A DNA stretch of 64,000 nucleotides, taken from NCBI GenBank assembly GCA_000934385.1, contig KN880488.1:1-64000 (forward strand). Reading direction: 5' to 3'. Position 1 is the first letter of the stretch. Each line of letters begins with the position of its first letter. Shown piece by piece: positions 14,701-26,241 of the stretch. The position numbers and the translations under genes are program-made. The stretch is from Cylindrobasidium torrendii FP15055 ss-10 (taxonomy: Eukaryota; Basidiomycota; Agaricomycetes; Agaricales; Physalacriaceae). A model generated the notes under the pieces. The model saw only the letters and a list, made by a program, of their open reading frames with translations, made no database searches and had not been told where the DNA came from.

Positions 14701-17546
14701 TCAACGTCGAGGAGTCCACCGATGACTTGGGGCGTACGGAAGGAGTTGACACGCTGGACGTAGACTTCGATAAACTGGACAAGACCATTCTGGTACAGGT
14801 AGAGGACTAGATCGTGGACGAAGTCGAACCGGTCGCAAACGATGATGAGAGGGAGCTGGTCGCTGAGCTTGGCCTCCTTGAGGAAGTTCTTAACTTTCTC
14901 AGCATTGTAGTAGTTGCTCTCGCGACAGATGCGCTCGACTTCGCGAATCTGGCCAGTGCGGGTCGCAGCCTGGATGTACTTGAAATGGACCTCGGGATCA
15001 GTGCTCAGGTTGACAATAGAGCCAAGGTAGTAGTAAAGACCTGTGATCCATGGTTAATTAAACCAGGATGGCTGTCAAGACCTGCACTTGCCCTCAAATG
15101 TTTTGAACCCTTCGAACATCTCGATGAGCTTGACGGGACCGAGGATGTCTGAATACTTCGTAGCAATCTGAATGGCAATCTGCAGGTTCTGGCGCATGTT
15201 AACGCGAAGCATCTCCTGCAGGCAAGCCATTGACTGCTCGGTCGTCAGACGGCTGAAGTAGTTGACGAGCCACTGTGCCAGCATCAGTTCAGTCACGGGG
15301 ATGGACATACGGACAACATACATCGGGTTGCAGAGTCGCGGTATGCACGATCGCGCGCTTGATGTCAGCCAGATCTTCGTAGTGTTCCAGTGCGCGTTGG
15401 AGCAGTCCAGCTTTCTCGCAAAGGTTTGCGATACGAGGGCGGTCATAATGAGAGAACATCTCGTTCCCAAGGATGGCATCTGCGACTTGAGGTGCGTGAA
15501 TGAGATTCATCTCTAGGAGACGTGTCTGCAGTGGTCCCTGCTCCGGCTTGTTGTCCTTGAGGGCGTCTAGAAGGAATGAAGTCGCAGGCTGAATCATGTT
15601 TTGCGACATGAAAATATCGACGACCTACACGGACGGTAAGTTAATTTTAGGGTGAATATTCAAGAGACGCACCCGTTCAACATCGACCAAAGCGCCATTT
15701 TCGTCGTTGACCAGTGCACTAGCAAATTCGGCGCCTTTCTCGGGGTTCGAGCGCATGACGTGCTGCAAGAGAGCAACATAATCAGGTTGGAAGCCGACCT
15801 TCTTCGCGTAAAGGATAATCTTGTCGACCTGGCCGGTCTCCGCAAAGCAGGCAATGACCTTGTTGGGGACGTTGGCGCGAAGGTAGACACTGAGGGCCAG
15901 TGTCATGTCATGCAGGCGAACAATATCACCAAGCTCCTCGCTGCATGTGAGCTTGTTCTCTTTGAGCCATTTCTCGAGGAGTTGCTTGCGACCTTGTTGA
16001 AGCACAGGCCGGGCAAGCTCAAGCGATTCAGTATGGTTGAGTTCCCCCTTCTCGAGGAGAATACCAAAGTATTGCAGAATGGGTGATAGCCCGCCAGGAG
16101 GTGCGGGTGCAGCCTTGAACGACTCGATGACCTGGGGCGTACGCAGAATACCACGAGGAGAGTTGGCGGCGATCTTCGCTGCCTCGCTATATTGGCCAGA
16201 CTGGAAGAGCTGTTGATATTGTTGGACGTAAAGGTCGTCAGCACCAGGCAAGTTTCCTCGGCTAGCGAGCTTGAACGCCAATTCGGTGTTGTTGAGAGTG
16301 TTAAGAATGTATGGAATCATTGTCTGTTCGTCAACATTGACGGAGAGAACCTGTCCCTTCTTGTTGATACCGATGATGCCGTTGGTAGCCTCGTGCGGAG
16401 CGGTAACAAAGATGGTTTCTCCGGATATGCGGTTCATGTAGATACAAGCGCCAGACTCGAGGTCGTACAAATGGATGAAGCCATATTTCGTCACGAGATA
16501 CACGATCCCGTGCTTCTTGGAAACTTGAATGGCGACAGGGAAATCATTTGTAGCCTCCGGCGGAAAGTAGACGTCGACAGCCTTCTTCACAAACGGTGGG
16601 TCTGGCGCGGCGTGGTCGATCTCTACGACGTGTAACTGTGAATGGGTCAGTTATCAGGATCATATGCCAGGATTACTACACGCACCTTCGCACCCTGGGC
16701 GGTCCTGACAGCAAACGTGAACAGCTTGGTGGGGTGTTGGTGGCCATCCAATTTAACCTCGGCGAAGGCAGCAGCGTGTCCCTCGATTGGCTGACTGACA
16801 CCGCGCTCGCGAGAGTAAAGTTGCATTGAGCCCTTGACTTTGAAAGCAGAAGGGTTGGTGGTATTGCCCGAGATACCAACGAGCACAAGCCATTTCTCGT
16901 CGGGTGTTGCACGGTAGTTAATGATCTGCGTCCCAGCCAGTGTGGGATGGCGGTCGAATATCTTTTGCGGAGGTGTGGTCGTATCGTTTACTAGCCAGTG
17001 GTGCACGGATGAGTCGGTAACAATGCCGATTGTGTTGTCGTTGATGAATGTCCAGTACACAACATCCTCGGAGCTCATGTGAGATTTGACCTTTTGCTTG
17101 GTCTCAATGTTGAAGATCTGCAGTGTGCGTGCAGCTACGACGCGTCAGTCTCCTCAACGCTATCGCGAACGGTGCCAACGCACCTTTAAGCGCGAGAATC
17201 TTCTGATGTGGGTGCATGATAGCGGACTCGGCCGAGATAGGGCGGCGGAGGACATTGTTCGCATCTGACAGGTCTATAATGACGACCTGGTTTTGCTCGC
17301 CAACCTTTTCTCGTACGCATATGAAGTGGTCCGACTCGAATGTAAGTGTCTATGCAGCAGTTAGCCATGATATCGCCCATCGTCGCGTGCAAATTACCTG
17401 CAAAGGGCCCCAGCGTCAGTTCGGAAGCGCGCGTACGTGTACGGGCTACGCACCTGGAAGGATATCGAGGCCGGCTGGATACCCAGACTCGACAACTGGA
17501 GGTGTTCGCAAAATGCAATCGGCTTGGAAATATCGACAGCCGCCAT
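11719..17546 (-). CDS. CHC1: Clathrin heavy chain
   Basis: Forms the legs of the clathrin triskelion on endocytic, Golgi and endosomal vesicles. Fifteen exons give 1691 residues (human 1675), with near-family identity throughout. The N-terminal beta-propeller begins [21 protein letters not shown], the linker and the repeated helical CHCR legs follow, and the C-terminus is Met/Pro/Gly-rich and ends MTGFY. The start ATG at 17546 matches the family; an in-frame extension upstream is proline-rich and not conserved. Exon 1 is 17454-17546, exon 2 is 17184-17349 and the last exon is 11719-11827. Two introns are odd. The first (17350-17453) looks like two introns set end to end, and the sixth (15041-15091) has a GC donor. 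The other introns are 46-56 nt. Confidence 0.96.
17350..17453 (-). other. CHC1 intron 1: two abutting intron units
   Basis: At 104 nt this intron is twice the normal size for the window. On the coding strand it splits into unit 1 (17453-17398, 56 nt, GTGCGT...TTTGCAG with a CTGAC branch site) and unit 2 (17397-17350, 48 nt, GTAATT...TGCATAG with a CTAAC branch site). The two meet at an exact CAG|GTAA junction with no exon between them. Confidence 0.6.
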
Positions 17547-19068
17547 TGTCGCCGCCGGAGAAAATGGACGCGGAGGGGGTGTGTAGGCGTAGTTGCGGAA
17601 ATGGCTGAGCGAATTGTTGGTGATGTTTGGCTGCGGCAATGTCCGAAACGGATTGCTCCATCGAGCCGGCGAGTACTGCTGGTGCGCCATCAGCGCTCAG
17701 CGCCTGCTGCCCACAGCACTGGCAAAATCCTTACAGGCGGGGGAGACGCGGCCATTGTGACAGAGAGAGCTGGATATTATGTGGCTCCCTCGCAGCCTTT
17801 GCATTTATCCAATCACGCCTCGTGGGCGTCTTGCTGCACTTTGAATCACAATATTCACTTCAGCATCGATTGCCAACACGGAGAATTGTATGTGTGCAAG
17901 GACGGAGGGCTATCATATCCCCGGTATCAAGCGTTGTATTTCTTCTCGCTCGAAACGTCCCTCTTATTCCAGTAAGACTGTTGTTGATGCATAGGAATGC
18001 GGCATTCTTGGAGCAAAGTAAATTCTCCTGTATAAGTACTTAAACTGCACTTGCATCTTCCAACATCATGACGATGAACGTCAAGTACATTAAGTTACAC
18101 GAGCCAACGATCCCGCTATGAAGATGCATGCGTGTTGCCGAGTTGTCCAAGACAGCGAGGCATGTTGTGTACACTCAACGAAATGTGCAGCCGCTTGATC
18201 CTTCAACGCATTCTCAGCCTCAAGTTGGAAAAGTGTCAGATACAATGTCCTCACCTCATGTAGAACAAGAGTCAATCGCAACTTGTGATTCTTTTTTGAA
18301 GCCCAACTCAATAGCAGAAAGCGTTCAGTGTTCCTTGCAAACAAGGCTATTGGTGACAACGGCGAGTCCTGAATCACTGGCGAATCGTCCTCACTTAGAA
18401 GGATATCTCCAGCACAGAAACAAGTATTCGAGTAAAGTACTGGGCGCAAACACGGTCCGACATCCGAATCAAAGAATCAAAGTTCACCATTCTTGAGATT
18501 TACGTAAGTATGCATGTGGGTTCAATGTGATCATGGGCAATCGTTCAAAGTCGCACTGTTCTTGCACTGTGCATACGTTGGGCTAAATTTGAGGCTTTGT
18601 CGGAATAATTGAGTTTCTCAACCGCGGGGAAAAGTATAAGTACGCCGCATAGCACGTAACATACAAGCCTAGGATTGGTTTGCATTGTCCAAATTTCAAG
18701 AGTATAGCTGCTACAAGCAGGTTGGTTCCTCCTTCTGTAGCTAAATGCAATCTGGGCAACGCTACAATGCCGAAATCTCGGCGCATGAAAGCAAGCAACA
18801 GTACATGAGTATCAGAGAGTATTTGCTACCCAGTCAGAATATTTAGGAATTGCTTCTATTATGATACGAGTAAATCCGCATGTGGGTCCAAAAATTTCTG
18901 CCTCGGTCCCCGGTCTTTTCTGCTACTCGGTCCCCCAACATAGTATGACTTTAAAATGGGAAACTTGTTGCCACACACATATCATCACCACGCTCGGTAT
19001 TTTTTCCGCTGTCGCAGTTTCTGTCATATGTACAATTACTTTATCTTCGACACCCCCTGATTGTCCAT
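17547..19068. other. Intergenic, about 1.5 kb
   Basis: Upstream flank of CHC1 and downstream flank of the ataxin-10 gene. Open frames here are short, have no conserved motif and cannot be joined into a credible gene. I found no convincing tRNA; a tRNA-like A-box near 18130 lacks a matching B-box and acceptor stem. Confidence 0.5.
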
Positions 19069-21296
19069 CTACTTGAGCACAGACGCAGTCGGGTCTTGCC
19101 TCAACATTCCATCCTCGCCCCATTCCGAAGACGGTCGTATCTCATTCACCACCGCCTGATTCTCCACATTCCCGTGTAGTATGTTGCGCAGCGCAAAGAT
19201 CGCATGTTCGCGAAGAACTGTAATGTCGATGTTAATTAGTGTCTACGGAGATGCGAAATTCCGGCTAAAATGTCTTGGTGGAGAAGTTCCTTTGGACAGA
19301 GATTGTCGCAATAACAGTCATAGCAGTCGATACAAAGGAGCGGGTCATTGTGCCAGAGGAATTAATGACAGCAACGATGGAAGCAGGCACGGGACGTCGG
19401 GCGAGTAGGAGGATGGACGTACATGGATTGCGCTCATCTACAACACAAAGATTCATCACCGCTTCTATCCCGCCGCATTTCCGTACGCGGTCTTGCACAG
19501 GTCTACAGGCATAGGCCAATGTACCTAGCAGTCGCACGAGGTCGCGCTTGAGATATGTGAAGCCCGTCGCGGATTGTGTTTGCGGTGGCTTGTCTTGAGG
19601 CAATCCCGTTGGACCAGGGGCGGGACGCCCAAATGTTATGCGAGGAAGGAAACGGTCCAGGAGGCGGAGAAACTCTTCATGCGCGTTAGCTGACAGCTGC
19701 GAAGTTGCAAGAATGAAAACATACCCACGATATCCTCGTCAAGCATCCTGGCGTCCGATCTCAGTTCGACACATAGCTTATGGAGATTTGTTTGAGCCTC
19801 ATCGAAAAGTGCGAGCGCGGTCACGCATTGTGACACGAGAACTAGAGCCTCGCACACTTTTGGCAGCATTAGATCTAACTCTGCTAAGTGGGGATCAACC
19901 CCGGATTGTCTTGGATCGGAGGACAGTGCATTCCCAATAGCGCGCTGCGCGTAAGCCGATAGACCAAAGAAACATTGGCCGAAGAATGGGCACAGCTTTT
20001 CTGCGAGCCTCATGCTCCCGACATCCTCGGGGGCTATGGAGTTGGACTGAAGATACGAATCAAGCAGCTTTAACAAAACTGTTTGATGGGGCGTAATGAT
20101 CTCGTCTTGCCTATCCGTTTGTTCAGCGTGCGGGGAAATATAGGCGGAAAAGACCGACATGGATAACTTGCCGTACATGTCGAATACGACGCCTGCTTCA
20201 ACTAAATGCGTAAAGATGGAGTAGCTGCATGACCCAGATTAGCACGCCGCCCACGAGTAAGGTAAGCGAAGTCACATACCCTACGTCGAAGGCGCTGGCC
20301 TCTTCGGTGCCTTCCTCAGCTTCGTACGTAGCCTCCATTTTGTCGAGTAGGAGAATGCAGAGCCGTATGCCCACAGCCTTGTCCAAGATGAGCTGTCTGG
20401 TTCTTGAGTCAGTTTGTGTCAGTTGCACAGATGGAAGTGCCTACGCTCGCGAATGACTACCCGTGATGCAATTATTTATCACCATGAGTGCAGGTAGAGC
20501 CAGTTTCCCGTTTGTGGAAGACAACAAGCGTCTGAATTAAACATGAATTACAAGGTAATAACGTATAGGCTGGTACTAACATGAGTATGACTTGGTCTTC
20601 GGGTAAATCGAGATATGATTCCCAAAGTGCGCGGGAAAGGGTGTCGTTAGCTGTGATGATATTCGAAAGGGCTTGTGTGAGCATTCGAGCAATTGCAACA
20701 GCTAGAACCCCATTTTAAGCGCGGGCTGTGTCTTTCGATTGGGAGAACGTACCCTCGGGGTCGTCGGCGAACGTCCATGAAGTATATAGGTGAATCAAAC
20801 CACGTATCTCACCCTCGTTAGCGCTAAATCGCTGTCAGCAAGGTGATGCAAAGGATGACTGACACGGACAATGCTTTACTCTGATTAGAGGCAACACCAG
20901 CGACGACATTCCTCGTGAATCGTGAGAGAGAAAATATCAACACGCGTGTGGAGTTGTGCGTGATAGAGGTTGTCTGTGGGGACTCGATGTTCTCTTCTGA
21001 ACTACCAACAGCAGTGCTTTGATGTGCGCGATAGAGCATTTGCCATAGCTTTCGTAGGAGCGGCCATAATGAAGGTTCTGCGCAGCCCAAGGCCTTCCTG
21101 AGTTTCATCTAAGAACAGGGAAACGGTCGGTTTCCAGCAACTCCCACCTAAAAGCGTGGTCCCGAGCGAGCTTAACAGCAGTTTCATCCAGCAGTGCACA
21201 CAGAGCTGGAGTGTCTGCTGCAGAGACGGTTTCTGTGGAAGAGCCAACAGCTGATTCAAGAGAAATCAGGAAGTCATCCAGGCTAATAGCAGTCAT
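19069..21296 (-). CDS. ATXN10: Ataxin-10 domain protein (ATXN10/Ctr86-like)
   Basis: Armadillo-like protein of the ataxin-10 family; in animals and yeasts this family is linked to cytokinesis and septation. Nine exons (21296-21148, 21097-20870, 20823-20753, 20701-20581, 20531-20483, 20440-20280, 20224-19725, 19674-19423, 19217-19069) give 559 residues. The C-terminal ataxin-10 domain is clear: YLKRDLVRLLGTLAYACRPVQD, then GGIEAVMNLCVVDERNP joined across a 205-nt intron to FLREHAIFALRNIL. The N-terminal half is alpha-helical repeat with little motif content. The exon 5/6 join (20441-20482) rests mainly on frame and an in-frame stop, so that boundary is tentative. The 205-nt intron is about four times the local norm and could hide a small exon. 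Confidence 0.8.
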
Positions 21297-21889
21297 TTAT
21301 GCCCGATAGAGTTCACCTGATGGTTGTGCAGAAATGGAGTTCATGGCAAGATCGGCATCTAATCGGACTACGGTCCGAAATTCAGGTTCCGCGTTCGTCG
21401 TTCGAAATTCGCCCTTGATCAGCTTCCTGCCAAACCACTCTTGCGATGGATGCCAAGTAGTCTGTATAGTCATGTTAAACTGTGATTGTGCGCTTGTCTT
21501 GAATACCCTCTTCTCACCATCAATGCTCGTTCACATTGTCCATTTCGTTTCGATTTCCATCTGGGTTTGAGGGGAATTTGGGGTTGCACCGGTCATCATT
21601 ATCTGGTATGGAAGTATGCAAAGATGATGAGTGGATTGAGGCGTCAGCAGCTAAGGACGAGCTTGTCCCATACGCTGCGATAGTAAATCTGACATCCTGC
21701 ATGCTCGAGCCGACATTCCGCACAGCTCGCGAGGTTTCTCACGGCTGTCATTGAGACCATTCCGAAGGGGTTCATTATAAAGTGATCCGGGGGTGTAAAA
21801 GGAGGCAGCCAGACATTGCAAGGGGCCTTGACTGTTCTTTTTCTTTCCGTCCTTCATCATCGTCTGATTCCGACGCCGCTTCCTGTAGG
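21297..21889. other. Divergent promoter region, about 590 bp
   Basis: Lies between the ataxin-10 start (-) and the SH3-protein start (+). It holds no credible gene, although the SH3-protein frame stays open upstream to about 21782. Confidence 0.45.
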
Positions 21890-23794
21890 ATGTCGGGCCT
21901 CCGGGGAAGCAGCAGTACCAATCCCTCCTCAGCACGTTCGACTTTGACCACACCAGGAGCACTGAAACCGCCCATGGTACGCACACTGACGCCACCCCCG
22001 AGCCCCAATCAGCGTCGGTACTATGAGGGAGATGGGAAGCACAAGGAGGAGCACGAACGTTGGAAGGGCGAAAGGGATAATAACGGCAATACAAGCACAA
22101 CTATTGGATTGGGAGGAAGCAGCAATAGTATGTTCAATCATACGTTTACTCCGCCTCTTCTTGCCCGACTGGCAATCCCCACAGTATGTGGCTGAGGGCT
22201 GATTCTCATGATAGTGGATGTCACACCCGCGCAGAATGCGTTCGAAGCCCTCGAAGACACCGTGAAGCGCCAGGGTACGTTATTGCTCCGTTCTCTCTCC
22301 ATAATGCGTGCGCGCCCCAACACCTGCAAATCTGATATGGCCTGTAGCTATCCGTATACAATCCCTTGAGCAAGACGTCAAAACACTGAACACAACACTG
22401 GAGAGCTTTATCGACAACTTCAACGCGCTGCGCGCATCCCTCAAGCAGCCCGTGTGTTTCCAATCTGTTCATTCGCATTAAGCTCACATTCACTACAGCA
22501 CGACCGCTACCCCGACACAGAGTCTTTGAATGTACATCCCAAATTCCAGTGGACTCTCGAGGAGCCAGACGACAACAACAGTGTCGAGGGAACTCCGCGT
22601 CGACGATCGCATTCTCAGGTTACTCCCACATCATCCACTCGGACCTCGAGTCCAGCTAGCAAAGCTTCTGGCTCAAGTACCATTGGCAGGAGCAATCATG
22701 CAGATTTAGACCCAAAGACGCTCAAGCACAGGGTAACCAACCATGACTTGACGGCGACTGTCATCCGCGGCGCGTTGCAAAAACACCATGTTAACAACGC
22801 ATCTGAGGACGACTATGTGCTGTCTATCAGCTACGACGTTGAAGGTGGTACAATCTCTGCACCAACCCTCGTCTTCTTGCTCACTGTATCTGAAGATGGC
22901 CGTGTGGAACGCTGTCTGTCGTGGGACGAAAAGCCACTGGCAGTGTTCGAGGCGTTCAAGGCGAAAAGCAAGGATCCGGTGTTCAAGCTTGCCCTCGCCA
23001 AGGACCGGCCCTCGCCACGGCGGCTTGCAAGGAAGGCCGCTCGTTTACTCGATAAATCGACGTCGGGTGCAGGGTCCACTGCAAACGATTTACCGGCGCA
23101 GACATCTGTAGAGACGACACAGACCGCTACCCCCGCACCGCAAATAGAGGACGGGCCTCTCCCGAAGGCAGAGGGCTATGGGTTGGCTATCCATCCATAC
23201 GACGCCCCGCGCGAGGGTGAATTTTCCGTTGCACCGGGGGACATGTTCATCATATTGTCAAGGGAAAACCCAAAGTGGATGACCGTGCAACGAGATACAG
23301 ACGGAAAGGGCATATGCACGCGCGCGTCTGTTAAAGCTGTGATACCTGCAGGTTGTGTTCTGGAAACAAGCGTACCTCTGGCTGCCGCCATGACTGAAGC
23401 CAGGTCAAGCTACGGTACGCACAATTCGACAACGCTAGTCGGCGCGTCGGTGTCCGTGGTTCCACCGGTTCTGCCATCGAGCATTGTGTCAAAAGCAACG
23501 AAGGGGGTTGCGCTGAAAGACTTCCGGGGAGCCAAGGTGAATAAGGATGATGAAGAGCTAGAGTTGATGAAGGATGATGTTGTGCACGTGTATAAGAAGT
23601 ATCACCATTGGGTCTATGTGCGTGCGCCTTCCTTTGTCTTCATCACCAGAGTTCTAACGCAAAAAAGGTTATCAAGGAAAACGGGGACCGCGGATGGGTG
23701 CCGGTACGTTCACACGGTTTGTGTTCTAACTTGGATTTGACGAAGCATTCAGAGTTGGCATGTCGGAAAGCTTTGCATTCCCAAGGAGTCCTGA
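21890..23794 (+). CDS. Two-SH3-domain protein with N-terminal coiled coil
   Basis: Six exons (21890-22127, 22215-22274, 22348-22451, 22499-23617, 23668-23703, 23753-23794) give 532 residues. The N-terminus is Ser/Thr/Pro-rich, followed by a short predicted coiled coil at about 100-134 (QSLEQDVKTLNTTLESFIDN). A central globular block contains DYVLSISYDVEGGT. Two SH3-like folds end the protein: about 358-425, starting GYGLAIHPYDAPREGEFSV, and about 470-528, starting GVALKDFRGAKVNKDDEEL with a closing RGWVPSWHV. SH3 pairs of this kind usually scaffold polarity or NADPH-oxidase complexes, but I cannot assign an orthologue. The start ATG is the first that makes a compact protein; the frame is open further upstream. 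Confidence 0.75.
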
Positions 23795-23926
23795 TATGTT
23801 ATGCCTGAAACAGTCTGCACATATATATACCAAAATGATACCAGAAGATGCACAGCTCCGCTGGAACCAGCGACGGATGAGCATAAGAAGTGACTGAACA
23901 ACTGTAATTTGTGCCGACCTTGACTC

Positions 23927-25347
23927 TCACTCGTCCTCATCGTCGTCGTCGTAAGCTGCACGCTTACGACGACCGCCTGAACGCCTAACTTTCGGCTCAT
24001 CCTCATCCTCCTCACTCTCGATGTCCATTTCTTCATCCTCATCCTCGTCTTTCCTCCCTCCCGCACTCTTCTTCTTATTGGACTTCTCAGCCAACGCATC
24101 CAACCTATCCAAATCATCTTCCTTGCCCATCCGCCGTCGCTCAAAGTCGCTATCCTCCGATTCATCGTCCACCACAAAGTCATCCTGTTGGTAGTCTCCA
24201 TGCCCATCGTCGTCATCTTTTCTGGACTTCTTCTTCGCGGAGGTAGAGGCTCGGCGCTTGCGCGGCGCCTCGTTTTCGGAAGAGAACGCAGAGTCATCGT
24301 CTGGGTCGTCCGTCCGCTCAGAACGCTGAGCGCGCCTGCGCTTGGGAGCGTCGGGATTGCGAGGTCGAGGGGGAGCGCGCCGCCGTGCGTTCCGTACAGC
24401 TTCCTGCGCCTCGAGTTCTGGTGCAATGATTGGGTCGTCCGCAAGCTTTAGACGGGACACTTTGCTGTGTTTGGCACCAACGGACTTGACGAGCATGCGA
24501 TGTACATCTGACTGCATTCCCGTTGGGCGAAGGGTCATTGAGCCTGCGATGCGCGCCTCTGCTTGTAGAATGCCTGACTGAGGGTGCCCAACGACGAGAT
24601 ATGTAAGGCCCTCTGCTCTTTGAACATGCTGCTTTTTGGTATCGCCAAGAGCTTCGCGACGAATGCCTGCAGCGTTGTCGACAGTTTGATTGATGTCAAA
24701 ATACTCTTTGCCCAGCCGAAGACTTAGAGAGCCGTCGGACCATCGAACGATGCGACTATTGGATTGGCGGACCTGAGGAAATGGAAGGAAGAATGTCAAG
24801 GAGGATGCGCAAGCAGCGCCAGAGGGGTACGCACATCTCTCCCTGCCTGATCCTTGACCCACTGCCATCGTACGGTGTTCTCTATTCTTAGTTTGAGTGA
24901 CACTGCTGGTTCGTCGGCTGGTAACTCGGCCGCCGCATATGTGTCGGGGGAAAAGGGCTTCGACTCCAAGCTAATAAACTTTGGGAGGCGGAGGACCCAT
25001 TTCTAATGCGAACAAGTTGGAAAGTGGACAAAGAGTACGCGTGAAACGCACCTCTCCACTTGTGCTCTTCGGCTGGGGCAAGTTCACAATCTCCAAGGGT
25101 GTTTCCACTAAAGCCTGTCTGCCTTCCTGGGGACTAAGTTCGCGTTCGTTGTACTCGAGGTGTTGACGCTGGGCACGCTCTTCCGACGGCAGGCGGTCTG
25201 AGCCATGGCCTGGACTATGAACGTGTGAGGAGGTGTAATTCGGGAGAGAAAACGCCACACGCACTCATCTTCTTCCTGCTCTCCGAACAAGTCATCTGCG
25301 CCGTCGTCGTGCATTCGGTAATCTCCGTGGGCTGATTCAACCGACAT
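23927..25347 (-). CDS. LEO1: Paf1 complex subunit Leo1
   Basis: Subunit of the RNA polymerase II-associated Paf1 complex, acting in elongation and co-transcriptional histone modification. Exons 25347-25265, 25214-25052, 25002-24835 and 24772-23927 give 419 residues. The conserved Leo1 core runs from VLRLPKFISLESKPF through RIENTVRWQWVKD, SNSRIVRWSDGSLSLRLG and TYLVVGHPQSGILQ to GSMTLRPTGMQS. The last 150 residues are alternating basic and acidic low complexity ending in a DDDDEDE tail, as is usual for Leo1. The start at 25347 gives an acidic N-terminus; an in-frame ATG at 25449 would add 34 residues that do not look like Leo1. It converges with the SH3 gene 132 bp away. Confidence 0.9.
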
Positions 25348-26241
25348 ATTCCGTCCTGTGCGGGGATTTATGGCCAAGGCGCGCCGGAGTGACGGCTGTG
25401 ATGGATGGAAGCAAGGAGTGGATGACACGTGACTTCTTTGTCCAGCCATTTCCGTTTTTAGGAGCTACGTCCAACGCCATTGCTCGCTCCGACAATCGAC
25501 GCTCTCGCGTGTCGTACGCCCGAGTATCGTCATGTTTGTGATTCTGTCAAAAGACATACACAATGGGTAAATTTGCTTCGAACTGTCCTCCACTGATATG
25601 ATATGTGCAGAACCCAGTGACAACGGGCAGATTGGATCGCCTTCGAATTATCGACTTTTAACGGCCAAATCTGAGAGAGTCTTGATGAATCTGACCTGAT
25701 AAACTCAAAATTATTATCACCCAGACTTGCCACTGATGATAGAGAATGTTGAATCATTCTGAGCGAGCGCAGTGCCTGCAGAGCGCCCACGCAGCCTCGA
25801 ACCGTGCCGGCTGGTATATCGCCCAAAAGCACCGCGCCCGATTCCGGTACATTATGTTCGGCCAATTCCAGCTCTGGTGACCGCACTTGACCTCATATGC
25901 CAGAAAAAAATACCATATTTCCGTCGCCCAGCGATCCCAAATCCATCGAATCGGGCGGTTTGTGACATTCCTCCACTTTGTCTGTACTGGATCTTTTTGG
26001 CCTTATTTTTCATACCGCATTTGCTTTTGTACCTTATTCATCCTTGATCCAGTCATCACGGCAATGCCCAAACGCGCTTCACAGCTTTGCGCGCGGAGTT
26101 TGACGGTAACGGAGGTTACATTTGCTCAAAACTGACCGGCGAACCAAAAAGGCTGTGATCGCTATATAAACCTCGTGCTTGGAAACCGCGTCTACCTTCC
26201 CTCCCTTTCCTCCCGTCAGCATGCAACCTCAGTGAATACCT
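25348..26241. other. Divergent intergenic region, about 0.9 kb
   Basis: Separates LEO1 (-) from the next gene (+). Open frames on both strands (for example 25530-25886, minus) have no family resemblance and no supporting introns, so I annotate none. Confidence 0.45.
26163..26169 (+). promoter_or_regulatory. TATA box (TATATAA)
   Basis: A TATATAA sequence lies 79 bp before the start codon at 26242, a plausible distance for a fungal core promoter. Confidence 0.5.

Noticed and set aside
18125..18215. tRNA-like A-box (GTTGCCGAGTTGTCC) suggesting a leucine or serine tRNA
   Set aside because: No matching B-box of the GGTTCGANTCC type and no complementary acceptor stem could be found at the right distance.
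25530..25886. Minus-strand open frame of 118 residues upstream of LEO1
   Set aside because: Lies in the divergent promoter region, with no protein-like motif pattern and no supporting neighbours or introns.
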